From positions 151,712,052-151,776,051 of the forward strand of contig CM053034.1 in assembly GCA_028564925.1 (NCBI GenBank): DNA of 64,000 nt, in the 5' to 3' direction. The DNA comes from Lithobates sylvaticus (lineage: Eukaryota > Chordata > Amphibia > Anura > Ranidae). The notes under the pieces are model-generated. The model saw nothing but the letters and a program-made list of their open reading frames with translations, was not told the origin of the DNA and searched no databases. Shown here piece by piece: positions 44,930 to 55,549 of the stretch (position 1 is its first letter; each line of letters opens with the position of its first letter). Made by a program: the position numbers and the translations under genes.

Positions 44930-47385
44930 TAGGGATGGGCCCGGTGTTCGATTCAAACCCATGTTCGAATCGAACATCGGCCGTTCGTCCGCTCGTCGAG
45001 CCCAGAACTATGTGGGCCGTTCGCATCAAATTCGTGTGATGCGAACGGCCCACAATGCACTGCGCCAGTCGCAGTGCATTGCTGGCTGATGATTGGCCAA
45101 GCATGCACTGTGACCCCTCATGCTTGGCCAATCATAGAGCCAGCGGCGAGAAGAGCAATAATTGGCCACAGGCAGGATGCCTGTGGCCAATTATAGCTCA
45201 GGGGGTTTAGTACACGCCGCACACTATATAAGGCCGCAGCGCCGGCGGCCTCATGTAGTGTGTTCCGGCGTTAGGAACATGACGGTGACGGTGTCAGTGA
45301 CATTATTCATTCTGCTGGGTCTGACATTATCTGCTGTGATTCTGTGGATTAGTGTAGTGTGTGCGTGCTGTTAGTACAGCATTGCAGTATCACATTAAAC
45401 CACCTTGACCCTACAGTCATTCATTGAAAGTCATTGATAAAAAAAAAAAAAAAGCGTGGGGGTCCCCCCCAAATTCAATTACCAGGCCCTTCAGGTCTGC
45501 TATGGATATTAAGGGGAACCCTGCTTCAAATTTAAAAAAAAAATGACGTAGGAGTCCCCCTAAATATCCATACCCTGCGGGCGGGGGGCTTATCGGAATC
45601 TGGAAGCCCCCTTTAACAAGGGGACCCCCCAGATCCCGTCCCCCCTGTGTGAAATGGTAAGGGGGTACAAAAGTACCCCTACCATTTCACCAAAAAAGTG
45701 ACAAAAATTGTAAAAATGACAGGAGACAGTCTTTGACAATTCCTTTATTAAAATCGTCTTTCATCTTCTTTCTTCTGGTCTTCTTCCTTCTTCCTTTCTT
45801 CATCCTTCGGTTTCTTCATCTTCTCCTTCCGGCATCTTCTTCCATCTTCTTCTTCCATCTTTTTCTTCCTCCGATCCGCTTCTTATTGCTCTGGTCTTCT
45901 CGTCCGGCATCTTCTTCCATGGCGTCGGAGTCTCTTCTTGGGCCGTTCCACGCAATGGGAGGCTCCCGCTGTGTGAGGCTTTGCTGCGTCTGACAGGTCT
46001 TTTATAACGGAGGGCGGGGCCACCTGGTGACCCCACCCCCTCTGACGCACGGGACGTCATGGGGACTTCCCTATGGCTTTCCCCATGATGTCAGAGGGGG
46101 TCAGGGTCACCAGGTGGCCCCGCCCTCCATTATAAAAGACCTGTCAGACGCAGCAAAGCCTCACACAGCGGGAGCCTCCCATTGCGTGGAGCGGCCCAAG
46201 AAGGGGCGCCGACGTCATGGAAGAAGATGCCGGACGGGAAGACCAGAGCAAGAAGAAGCGGATCGGAGGAAGAAGAAGATGGAAGAAGATGCCGGAAGGA
46301 GAAGATGAAGAAACCGAAGGATGAAGAATGGAAGAAGGAAGAACACCATAAGAAAGAAGATGAAAGAAGATTTTAATAAAGGAATTGTCAAAGACCGTCT
46401 CCTGTCATTTTTACCATTGTTGTCACTTTTTTGGTGAAATGGTAAGGGTACTTTTGTACCCCCTTACCATTTCACACAGGGGGGGGGGGATCTGGGGGTT
46501 CCCTTGTTAAAGGGGGCTTCCAGATTCCGATAAGCCCCCCGCCCGCAGACCCCCACAACCAATGGCCAGGGTTGTGGGGAAGAGGCCCTTGTCCTCATCA
46601 ACATGGGGACAAGGTGCTTTGAGGGGTCACAGACCTCCAAAGCACCCTCCCAATGTTGAGGGCATGTGGCCTGGTACGGTTCAGGAGGGATGGGGGCCAC
46701 TTTCTTCCTTCCCTCTTTTCCTGCAGTCTGCCAGGTTGCGTGCTCGGATAAGGGTCTGGTATGGATTTTGAGGGGAACCCACGCCATTTTTTTTTTTTTG
46801 GCCGGGGTTCCCCTTAAAATCCATCCCAGACCTGATGGGCCTGGTAATTGAATTTGGGGGGACCCCCACGCTTTTTTTTTTTTTTTTTTAATCAATGACT
46901 TTTTTTATCAATGACTTTCAATGAATGACTGTTCTCTGTATTACGGGAGCCGACAATTCATTAGCCGCGACTGATTTTAAATAGCTTTTTTTCCTGCAAA
47001 AATTACACTTTGTGCAGGGACAGTTCTAAGCACGGGAAACATGCGCCCCTTCACAGGCATACTATAGACACCCCCCAGGTACGAAATTTAAAGGAATATT
47101 ACACTTTTATTGTTTCACATTAAGCATTATTAAAATCACTGCTCCTGAAAAAACGGACGTTTTTAAAAAAAATGTTTTGCATTGATACATGTCCCCTGGG
47201 GCAGGACCCAGGTCCCCAAACACTTTTTATTAAAATAACATGCATATTAGCCTTTAAAATTAGCACTTTTGATTTTGAACGTTCGCGTCCATTGTAATTA
47301 ATAGGGTTTTAATGTTCGCGCAAACTTTAGGTCCGTTTGCAGGTTCTGGTGCGAACCGAACCCGGGGGTGTTCAGCTCATCCCTA
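44930..47385. mobile_element. hAT-type element, 2.46 kb, with a long internal inverted repeat
   Basis: The exact 8 bp direct repeat GTCGACAG lies at 44,922-44,929 and 47,386-47,393. The ends TAGGGATGGGC and GCTCATCCCTA are inverted. The interior is dominated by an inverted repeat (left arm about 45,414-46,064, right arm about 46,076-46,931). Its arms are GGCCTGGTA-type repeat plus a (GAAGAA)n-rich stretch, with the centre near 46,070. Open frames inside are low-complexity Lys/Glu or Ser/Phe translations of the purine/pyrimidine runs. There is no transposase, so it is non-autonomous. Confidence 0.85.
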
Positions 47386-47733
47386 GTCGACAGTGTTTAC
47401 AATCAATTTGCACTGTTGTACAAAGTGCTCCAGTGCTCAGCTTTACCACAATACAGATTCTTGATAATCCACCTCCTGTGTGCTAAATATTATCTCCTAT
47501 ATGGGTGACCAAATGTGCCACTCTCCCCCAGTGTAATTGCACTTACCAAATTTAACCAACTCTTAATCTAATGCAATGGTCCAAATGCACTCTTAATTAT
47601 GGATTTTGGTTCCCAGGGGCCACTCCTCTCCTCCACTCTCCTCCGCTACTACCACCTGCTACCAAAGATCACCAGACTCCAAGCCACCAAGAATCAGAGC
47701 ATGGTTGGATGAAGCTGCCTTAGAAAAATACAT

Positions 47734-48398
47734 AATAAGAAGAAATTTAAGCTAACTCAATCTGGACTGTATGTCCACCACTCAGTGATAAGTGAAAAAA
47801 ATTGCAAATAACAAATAACAAAACACAAATTATATATCTCAGTGAGTTGAAGTCTGATGAGATATCATAGAGAACAACAGAGGTCCAAGTGAGGGAAGAT
47901 AACGTTTTGCAAGGAAATATTCAATTCATGCAGAAAAAGTCCACCACAAAGTTTTTCTGCATGAATTGAATATTTCCTTGCAAAACGTTATCTTCCCTCA
48001 CTTGGACCTCTGTTGTTCTCTATGATATCTCATCAGACTTCAACTCACTGAGATATATAATTTGTGTTTTGTTATTAGTTATTTGCAATTTTTTTCGCTT
48101 ATCACTGAGTGGTGGACATACAGTCCAGATTGAGTTAGCTTAAATTTCTTCTTATTTAGTTACACACTAAACACTTAAGCAGAAATAATTCTAATACATC
48201 ACGATGTGGGTGGGCTAACTGATCTTTATTTTTTCAGCACAGCCAATTTCTTTTATTGTATTCTCTGTGTGTATCTCACATAAGGTTGCAGCAGGAATTT
48301 AGTTATTTATTTACGTATTAATTTTTGAACACTTTTTCACAGCAGTCACATATATGTGAAAAAATATTTTTTTAGACAGCGCTGTTACTCCATAACAT
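47734..48398 (+). mobile_element. Snap-back Penelope-like insertion, 14 bp TSD
   Basis: TTAGAAAAATACAT is repeated at 47,720-47,733 and 48,399-48,412. The left arm 47,734-47,938 begins exactly at the duplication and is the near-perfect reverse complement of 47,952-48,156; the spacer is 13 bases. A tail of 242 bp (48,157-48,398) follows the right arm only. It ends with CACTTTTTCAC, a T-rich run and AGCGCTGTTACTCC, like the outer end of the 24,987 palindrome. The centre lies at CTGCATGAATTG…CTTGCAAAACGTTATC, a decayed form of the GAAACRYGT motif. It is non-coding. Confidence 0.72.
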
Positions 48399-48533
48399 TT
48401 AGAAAAATACATGCAAGAGAGTATAACACCTAGGAGACTTCGGTAGGATTTACACCCCAATGACGGGCTCAATGACAAACAATTAATGGACAAGTGATTT
48501 CACTTTCTTTTAACCAGTGTGAGAAAAAACTGT

Positions 48534-48988
48534 TATGCCATGTACACATGAGCGGAATTTCCGACAGAAAAAGGCAGATGGGAGCTTTTCATCGGATATT
48601 CCGATCGTGTGTATGCCCCATCTGACTTTTCATCATATATACCGATCATGTGTATGCCCCATCTGACTTTTTACGTCAAAAATTCTTATGGACCTAGAAA
48701 GAGAACATGTTCTAAATTTTTCAGACGGAACTAATTCCTATCGCGAAAACCCACTCGTCTGTATGCTGTTCCGACGTACCAAAAACGAGACAGAAGCTAT
48801 TGGCTACTGGCTATTGCACTTCCCTTTTCTAGTACCGTCGTACGTGTTGTACGTCGCCACGTTCTAGATGGTCAGACTTTGGTGTGACCGTCTGTAGGCA
48901 AGACCGCTTGGGTGGAATTCCATCAGAATTCCATCTGAGAAACCTTCAGAGTCTTTTCTGACGGCAAAACCGTGTGTACATGGCATTA
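48534..48988. mobile_element. TA-flanked MITE of the TACACACGG family
   Basis: TATGCCATGTACACATGAG at the left mirrors CCGTGTGTACATGGCATTA at the right. The interior has repeated ATCGTGTGTATGCCCCATCTG units near 48,604-48,665. It is non-coding. Confidence 0.72.
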
Positions 48989-49766
48989 GGTATGATAGTC
49001 CAAAGAAGGAAGGCTAAGTTGCATAAGGTGGAATTAAAAGTCCACATAATAAAATAAAAAGTATTGATATTTGTAGAAGCAAATGAATATAAGGAGAGAT
49101 CAAAGGAATTGCATGAATTCATTGAGAAACTAGATGCAGACACAAAAACAAAAAACATTTAAAAAAAGTATCAAATTGATAGAGATGCTTATAGGATTCC
49201 AGGTTTATAAATGGCAGGAGGTTATAACCGAAGGAACAACTGCCTCTAATGAATCATCTATAGAGAAAGAAGAACCACAAACAGTACAAGGAACTGTTTG
49301 TGGACAACAGTGCCAGGAAAAAACAAAAAGAAAGTAGGGTTGCATGGAGAAGCGACCTAGAAAGTGAACAGAGGTTGGATAGTATATTGAATACAAATGA
49401 TTCTACCACCAAATGGTATGAACTATCATTCCAGTCCCCAGGACAGACGTTTCAAGGTAGGCTACAACATCATAAAACTTTAGAAACCCAGGAAAAAATA
49501 TAAATATCCCCATGTATAATATATTTGAACCATTTTACAACTCCCCAAATAGAATCCCAAGGAGGGGTCATCAAAGTAGGGAGTATCAGGGAGGCCACCA
49601 AAAAGTTATATCAGGAACCATGCAGGAGGAGAGAAATACCCCCCAACAATCAGAAAGGTAAGGGAATCAGATATATGGAAGAGAACAACAGAAGGAGAAG
49701 GAAGTGAGAATGTAGGGGAAGTCTGAACAAAAAGAAGGATAGAGTTTTAGGAGAGGGGCTTTTTAA
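48989..49766 (+). pseudogene. Possible retroelement coding remnant, family uncertain
   Basis: Several short open stretches of Lys/Glu-rich sequence lie on the + strand. One reads KKYQIDRDAYRI near 49,163-49,198 followed in another frame by VYKWQ near 49,205-49,220. Another reads KDRVLGEGLFNL near 49,735-49,770. The first resembles the N-terminal KxxRDxxDYxxGxVYxW pattern and the second the NLSxxxLxxxExxLLxxGL pattern that I associate with Penelope-like polyproteins. The matches are weak and broken by frameshifts and stops. It could equally be another AT-rich retroelement. Confidence 0.28.
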
Positions 49767-51053
49767 TTTAAAGTGGGGTGCCCCTTAAAAAAAAAAAAAT
49801 TTAAAAGTCAGCAGCTGCTGACTTTTAACCACTTCAGCACCGGGCGATTTTACCCCCTTCCTTACCATAGCACTTTTTGCGATTCGGCACTGCGTCGCTT
49901 TAACTGACAATTGCGTGGTTGTGCGACGTTGCAGCCAAACAAAATTGACGTCCTTTTTTTCCCACAAATAGAGCTTTTTTTTGGTGGTATTTGATCACCT
50001 CGGTTTTTATTTTTTGCGCTATAAACAAAAGAAGAGCGACAATTTTGAAAAAAAACTAAATATTTTTTACTTTTTGCTATAATAAATATCCCATTTTTAA
50101 AAAAAAAAAAACAATTTTTTTACTCAATTTAGGCCGATACGTATTCTTCTACATATTTTTGGTAAAAAAATCGCAATAAGCGTATATAGATCGGTTTGCG
50201 CAAAAGTTATAGCGTCTACAAAATAGGGGATAGATGTATTGCATTTTTCTTTTTTTTTACTAGAAATGGCGGCGATCTGCGATTTTTTTTTCTTGACTGC
50301 GACATTGCGGCGGACACTTCTGACACTTTTGACACATTTTTGGGACCATTCCCATTTACACAGCGATGGTTGCTATAAAATTGCAGTGATTACTGTGTAA
50401 ATGTGACTGGCAGGGAAGGCGTTAACACTAGGGGGCGCTGCAGGGGTTAATATGTTCCCTATGGTAGTGATTCTAACTGTGGGGGGAGGGAACTCACAAG
50501 GGGAGGAGACCGATCGGTGTTCCTCCATACTGGGAACACATGATCGGTCTCCTCTCCACTGACAGGACGTGGAGCTGTGTGTTTACACACACAGCTCCAC
50601 GGTCCTGCTGTTTTCCTGGGCAATCACGCGTGCCAGGCGGACATCGCGGCCCCCTAGGTGCCCGAGAATGCTAGGACGTCATATGACGCCCACCCAGGAT
50701 GGGAGATCCACCTTGTGGGCGTCATATGTCTATGGGCGGTATTGAAGTGTCCCAGGGTCCAGCGATGCGGGGGATCGAAGCGCCGCTAGTTCTCCCCTCC
50801 GCGGCGCCGTCATTCTTACTGTGGGCGATACGCCACGCAATCATCTGGGACCTGTCACGTGTCCCAGATGACTGACTGTGCCGAGGGGAAGTGATGACAC
50901 CAGCCCGGGCACTGAAGGAGGCAGACTATGAGGGACCCCCTAGCAACAGGCATTTAGAGGTGAGTAAAAAAATTTTTTTCCAATTATTTTATTTTTAATT
51001 TTTTTAGGAATTTTAAGCAATTTTTTTTTTTTTGGGTGGAAACACCACTTTAA
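49767..51053. mobile_element. TTAAAG MITE carrying a piggyBac-like insertion
   Basis: The ends TTTAAAGTGGGGTG and CACCACTTTAA match the MITE at 6,711-7,144, as does the right interior (GGTCCAGCGATGCGGGGGAT, ACTGACTGTGCCGAGGGGAA, AGCAACAGGCATTTAGAGG). The element is split at its AAAAGTCAGCAGCTGCTGAC segment by a second element. Confidence 0.68.
49825..50748 (+). mobile_element. piggyBac-like MITE, right end eroded
   Basis: The left end TTAACCACTTCAGCACCGG and the landmarks CACAAATAGAGCTTTTTTTT and AAAATAGGGGATAGATGTAT match the family. The right end GGGCGGTATTGAAGTG lacks the terminal TTAA seen in intact copies. It is inserted in the TTAAAG MITE. Confidence 0.7.
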
Positions 51054-51242
51054 GTGGTATTAATTTCACTGAGAAGGCGTTAATAGTGTTTCTCAAATTT
51101 GCACAGGAAAAAACTAAAATAAATTTGATAAGTCCAAAAGTGTATCAGGAAATTAAATATATAAAAGTACTATGCAGATAAACAGGATAACTTGAGTATC
51201 AATATAGAGAAACAGGAGTATGCCCAAAGCAACCTAAGGAAT

Positions 51243-54115
51243 ATTTTTTTTTTTTTTAAAACAATTTTTATTAAAGTTTTATAAACAGTACAAGCAAAGT
51301 CAGTACAAATGTGTTTGCTTAAAGAAAACAATATGAGAGAAGTAACTGCGTAAGAAGTCGCTATAAACAAGTGCAATAAGCGTTCAGGAACAACACAGGT
51401 GAACCACATTGCAGTCTATGGTGGTGTGGTAAGAATACAGCATGTAGAGAGACAAATTATAAACAATATGGACAGTTGTAAGAGTATTCGAAAGTAATGA
51501 GAAGGTCATTAAGTGGCGTATATTCTCAATCGTTTTCGTGATATAAGGTCAGAGACTAGTGTGATGTGGTATGTCTGAACTAGGAGAAGCGCATCTTTAA
51601 AGGGCAGCATGAGATGAGTCCAAGCCAATCACCCCAAAGGGGTACTTGATGTGAGTGGGAAGGGACTATTAAGGGGCAGAATGATTGGAGTGTAGGGTAT
51701 GTGCCCGGTAAGAGCTGGTGACAATATATTAAAAAAAAAAAAACATGCATGGTATTAGAGCAAAATGACAACTAAATAGATGAGAGGGGTGATTTAGCAA
51801 AGGACACATGGAAAGGGAGGTAGTAGTAAACTCTGTAAAACCCGGGTAGATGTATAATATGAACTCAGGATGTGAACAAGAATGTTTTAAGAGAGGTGCT
51901 AATCTGGGACAGTTGGTGAGGGTTGAGAGGACGATCTGAAGTGTTTCCAGCATGCCCAAGTAGATTCATGGCTTGTGACAGCGTCTTTGGCCTGGTGTAT
52001 GAGGCCTTCCATTTCCTCAATTTTGTCGACCCTGTGGGTCCATTCAGTGATTGTAGGAGGTGTAAGACTCTTCCAATGTACCGGTATGCAGTGATTAGCA
52101 GCGTTGAGCAAGTGAATTGTAAGGGATCTCTTATACGAGCGTACGGAGGCGGTTGTATGGTGTAAGAGGAATCGAGCAGGGGAGAGTGGAATCTCATATG
52201 TTGTGATGCGCTGAATGAGGGATTGTATATTGGACCAGAATGGTCGGATTTGTGGACATTCCCACCAAATATGAAGGAGGGAGCCTGGAGCAGTGTTACA
52301 ACGCCAACATAGAGGGGTGACGTTCGGGTGGAATTTGTGGAGGATCTGGGGCGTTCTATACCATTTAGAGAACAGCTTGTATCGGTTTTCTTGGGTGGAG
52401 ACGTTGAGGGAACCTTTGTGAATATGTGTAAAAACCTTTTCCCAATCCTGTGGTGAGAGATCAATGTCCAGTTCCGATTCCCAGTGTTTAACCAGGGAGT
52501 CAGATTTTATATCGTGGGTAGAGAAAAGGAGCGAATATATAGTGGACACTACATGTTTTTGGGGTTCTTGTTGCAGACATAGTGTTTCAAAAGGCGTGAA
52601 GTCATGGTGCCATGGCACTTTGGGTTTACTAGTAAGGAAAAAGTGTTTAAGTTGTAAATAAGTAAAGATAGGTATACGGTAGTCCGGAAGAGTTTGGGAC
52701 AGTGATTGGTGAGATAAAATCTCTCCGTTAACAAAAAAACATTTTGCTCTAGGGTCTGTCGTGGCTCGTGGCTTCGAGGGATCCTGCAATGCGAGTCCTG
52801 CCTGGAAGTCAGGATTAGAAGATAGTGGAGTCATGGGTCCCGGGGCATTCAAGATAAGGGAATGGTTATTCGCTAGGCGGGCATATCGTAAAGTGGCTCC
52901 TATTGTTGGGTGAAGGAGTAATTGTTTGGGAATATGTGAGGGGCGTAACCATGGAAAGTGTGTCAGGGGAGTGCATGTAAAGGAGCGTTCAATTTGGATC
53001 CAATCTTTGCATGAGTTATGGACGTGCCAGTCAACGATCCTGGTCAAATGGCAGGCCCATTGGTACCTTTGTAGATCTGGTAAACCCACGCCTCCTTTCA
53101 GTTTGGGAAGTGTCAATCTGTTCCAACCTAGTCTGGGTGATTTGGTAGACCAAATGAAGGTCCTGCAGATATTGTTGAAGGAAGAGAGAAAAGACGGTGG
53201 GAGTTTAATTGGAATAGTTTGTAACAGGTAAAGGAGTCTGGGTAGCACGTTCATTTTAAGAACGGCGATTCTACCAAACCATGAAAGCGTGCCATGGTTC
53301 CATCGCAATAGATCAGCGTGTATGTCGTTTAAGACTGTTGGAAAGTTAAGAGCATATAGGTTGGAAAGGTTAGTGGGTATCTGGATACCTAAATAGGTTA
53401 TGGCGGTGGGTTCCCAGCGAAAAGGGAAGGTATCTTTACAGTGCGCGACCAAAGTGGATGGTAGTGATATGTTGAGAGCGTGTGATTTCGTGAAGTTAAT
53501 CATAAGGTTGGACAGGTCTTTAAAGAGAGAAAATTTCTTAAGCAGATTCGGGATAGTGATTAAGGGGTTAGATAAGAATAAAAGGATATCGTCTGCATAT
53601 GCTGCCACCTTATATGTTTTGTGCTGAATCGAGATACCGACGATATCCGGATTTTCCCTTATTTTGCGGAGGAGGGGCTCCAAAGTGATCAGAAACAGAA
53701 GTGGGGAAAGCGGACATCCTTGGCGGGTACCGTTAGAGACAGAGAAGGCATTCGACAGGTGACCGTTCACTCTAATTTTTGCCGTAGGGGAGGAATATAA
53801 GGCCATAATCATGTTAAGTAGATTCTGTGGTAAGCCTATTCTTTGTAGAGTGATTTCCATAAAGTCCCAGGCCACCCTGTCGAACGCCTTCTCTGCGTCC
53901 AAGGATAGGAAGAAGCCCGCGGTGGAATTAGTGGTCATCCAGTGATGTATATTGATAGCTTTAATGGTGTTGTCTCTGGCTTCCCTACCAGAGACAAACC
54001 CCACTTGGTCAAGATCAATTATTTTCGGTAGAAGCGGTTGTAGACGATTTGCTAAAATTTTGGCATACAGTTTAAGATCAACATTGAGCAACGAAATGGG
54101 TCTGTAATTGGAATA
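51243..54115 (-). mobile_element. 5'-truncated L1 LINE, young
   Basis: Read on the - strand, the element begins abruptly inside ORF2 near 54,115 at a phrase encoding NYRPISLLN. It runs through the reverse transcriptase and C-terminal domains, then a pyrimidine-rich 3' untranslated region (51,898-51,270), and ends in an A-run of about 13 at 51,245-51,258. Truncation at the 5' end with a poly(A) tail is the usual outcome of target-primed reverse transcription. The long open frame argues for a recent insertion. I did not find a convincing target duplication. Confidence 0.85.
51899..54091 (-). CDS. L1 ORF2 C-terminal part: reverse transcriptase (5'-truncated)
   Basis: This uninterrupted frame of 730 codons encodes the second half of an L1/Tx1-type ORF2 protein, which copies element RNA into DNA at a nicked target. 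Visible landmarks are SLDAEKAFDRV (residues about 63-73, with the first catalytic Asp), GTRQGCPLSPLLF (121-133) and AYADDILLFL (164-173, the catalytic DD pair). A C-terminal cysteine/histidine cluster (CWRC…HIWWEC) lies around residues 575-600. Full ORF2 proteins are near 1,200 residues and begin with an endonuclease, which is absent here. The first Met is therefore internal and not a true start. No promoter remains, so expression is unlikely. The family call is firm; function is lost through truncation. Confidence 0.9.
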   Translation of the reverse strand: MLNVDLKLYAKILANRLQPLLPKIIDLDQVGFVSGREARDNTIKAINIHHWMTTNSTAGFFLSLDAEKAFDRVAWDFMEITLQRIGLPQNLLNMIMALYSSPTAKIRVNGHLSNAFSVSNGTRQGCPLSPLLFLITLEPLLRKIRENPDIVGISIQHKTYKVAAYADDILLFLSNPLITIPNLLKKFSLFKDLSNLMINFTKSHALNISLPSTLVAHCKDTFPFRWEPTAITYLGIQIPTNLSNLYALNFPTVLNDIHADLLRWNHGTLSWFGRIAVLKMNVLPRLLYLLQTIPIKLPPSFLSSFNNICRTFIWSTKSPRLGWNRLTLPKLKGGVGLPDLQRYQWACHLTRIVDWHVHNSCKDWIQIERSFTCTPLTHFPWLRPSHIPKQLLLHPTIGATLRYARLANNHSLILNAPGPMTPLSSNPDFQAGLALQDPSKPRATTDPRAKCFFVNGEILSHQSLSQTLPDYRIPIFTYLQLKHFFLTSKPKVPWHHDFTPFETLCLQQEPQKHVVSTIYSLLFSTHDIKSDSLVKHWESELDIDLSPQDWEKVFTHIHKGSLNVSTQENRYKLFSKWYRTPQILHKFHPNVTPLCWRCNTAPGSLLHIWWECPQIRPFWSNIQSLIQRITTYEIPLSPARFLLHHTTASVRSYKRSLTIHLLNAANHCIPVHWKSLTPPTITEWTHRVDKIEEMEGLIHQAKDAVTSHESTWACWKHFRSSSQPSPTVPD

Positions 54116-54386
54116 ATTTATTTTTTAATCCCAAATTTCCAGGCAACCACTTTTTTAGGTATTCAAAAATCTAGTGGTGGAGGATAATAAGAGGATGAAA
54201 TCCAAGAGAAATAAGGAAATATGGGCAGGTATAAAGGAAATAGAAAAAAAAGAGGACTGTAGTAATTTGACCAGCGGACCAAGGGGAGGGGGAGGGTATT
54301 GTGCTATTGAATAAAGAACAATATGAAACAGAACTGCAGCCTTGTTATTACTGGCCACTTCTTGGTGGCATTGTTGTAAGTGTTTG
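54116..54386. other. Unassigned AT-rich stretch between insertions
   Basis: This short sequence lies between the L1 and the hAT element. It may continue the degraded retroelement from 48,989-49,766, but the translation has no clear motif. Confidence 0.3.
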
Positions 54387-55106
54387 ATTCCAATCAGGGC
54401 CAGATTAAGAACATTATGGGTCTGGTGCTGAGGATTTTGGTGGGGCCTTTTATAAACAATAAATAAATAAAAATGCTAACTATTTTTTGTTATAACAAAT
54501 TAAATTAAAGAGAGAGAGGGAGGATGAGAGAGAGAGAGAAAGGGGATGAAAGATGTTTGAGGGGTAAGGGAGGGAGGGAGGATGAGAGAGAAATGGGGGG
54601 ATGAGAGAAAGAGGATGCACATGAGCATGCGTGGGAATAACATCAACGCAGCCCGGCCAAGGCAAGTGACCGAAGGCACAGAACCCGGAAGGAAGACCAG
54701 GTGAAGATGGAAGCGCCCGGCCGGATTGATCACAGCACAGCACTGGAGGGCTCAGTCTGACAATTTAAGTGTACCCTAATGTGCTAATATGCAGTGCATA
54801 CTTGTACATTATGGCATAACCTACCGCAGGGCCTCTAAAAAGTTTTAATGTTAGAAAAGTTTACTACCGCTTTAATATCACAGGAGCCTCTCATGGGCCC
54901 CCTACTCACCCTGTGGCCCTTGGGAAGTGCCTAAGTGCATAGTTGTCAACATTTCAAAAATATTTTCAGGGACGCTTTTTTTTACAAGTGCTATATTTAG
55001 AGTAGCTGACATCCCCTATGTTCCTCTATACATCACAATAGTAATTACAAAATTAAATAAGTACTAATAATGGGGCAGAACAAATATGAGGACTGTGAGA
55101 TTTAGT

Positions 55107-55458
55107 TACATAGTTAGTAAGGTTGAATAAAGACATCAGTCCATCCAGTTCAACCTGAGTGAGTGTCCACAATTGTCCCTATCCCTGTACATTGCACACT
55201 CACATCAGTCCCTACCCTCAAGGAGCCCACAATCCAAGGTCCCCATTCATATACTATGGCCAATTTCTGGACAGAAGCCAATTAACCTACCTGCATGTCT
55301 TTGGAGTGTGGAAGGAAACCGGAGTACCCGGAGGAAACCCACGCAGGCATAGGGAGAACATGCAAACTCCAGGCAGGTAGAGTCGTGGTTGGGATTCGAA
55401 CCAGCGACCCTTCTTACTGCTAGGTGAGAGTGCTAATCACTACACCACTGTGCCGCCC
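55107..55458 (-). mobile_element. tRNA-derived SINE
   Basis: On the - strand the head reads GGCGGCACAGTGGTGTAGTG (55,458 downward) with a box-B-like GGTTCGAATCCC at about 55,393-55,404, both typical of a tRNA-related RNA polymerase III promoter. The body has the conserved GCATGTTCTCCCT…GCGTGGGTTTCCTCCGGGTA segment known from fish and frog SINEs. The tail continues into a GGTTGAACTGGATGGACTGA block (55,140-55,160), which may be part of the same composite. It is an inactive copy, located inside the hAT element. Confidence 0.75.
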
Positions 55459-55549
55459 TGTTTGTTAGTTGAACTAACAAAGGTGTGCCCATTCTAGAGC
55501 TGGTAACATTGAGGATATTCAGTATAATTTTAAAGAACAGTTTTTGTGG

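Larger units (their letters stand above)
44686..47560 (-). repeat. Interspersed repeat interrupted by a hAT element
   Basis: The segments 44,686-44,929 and 47,386-47,560 match, in reverse complement, the contiguous block at about 58,290-58,640 (shared phrases TTTATTGAGCATATA, TATGAAGGTATATCATTT, AGGTGGATTATCAAG). The break in the match falls exactly at the hAT insertion. A long (TA)n run is inside at 44,719-44,772. The family is not recognised. Confidence 0.6.

Noticed and set aside
45733-46376. Lys/Glu-rich and Phe/Leu-rich frames resembling acidic or membrane proteins
   Set aside because: They are low-complexity (GAAGAA)n and its complement within the arms of an inverted repeat.
55388-55458. 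tRNA gene
   Set aside because: The box A and box B-like sequences belong to a SINE head followed by a conserved SINE body. The cloverleaf is not intact.
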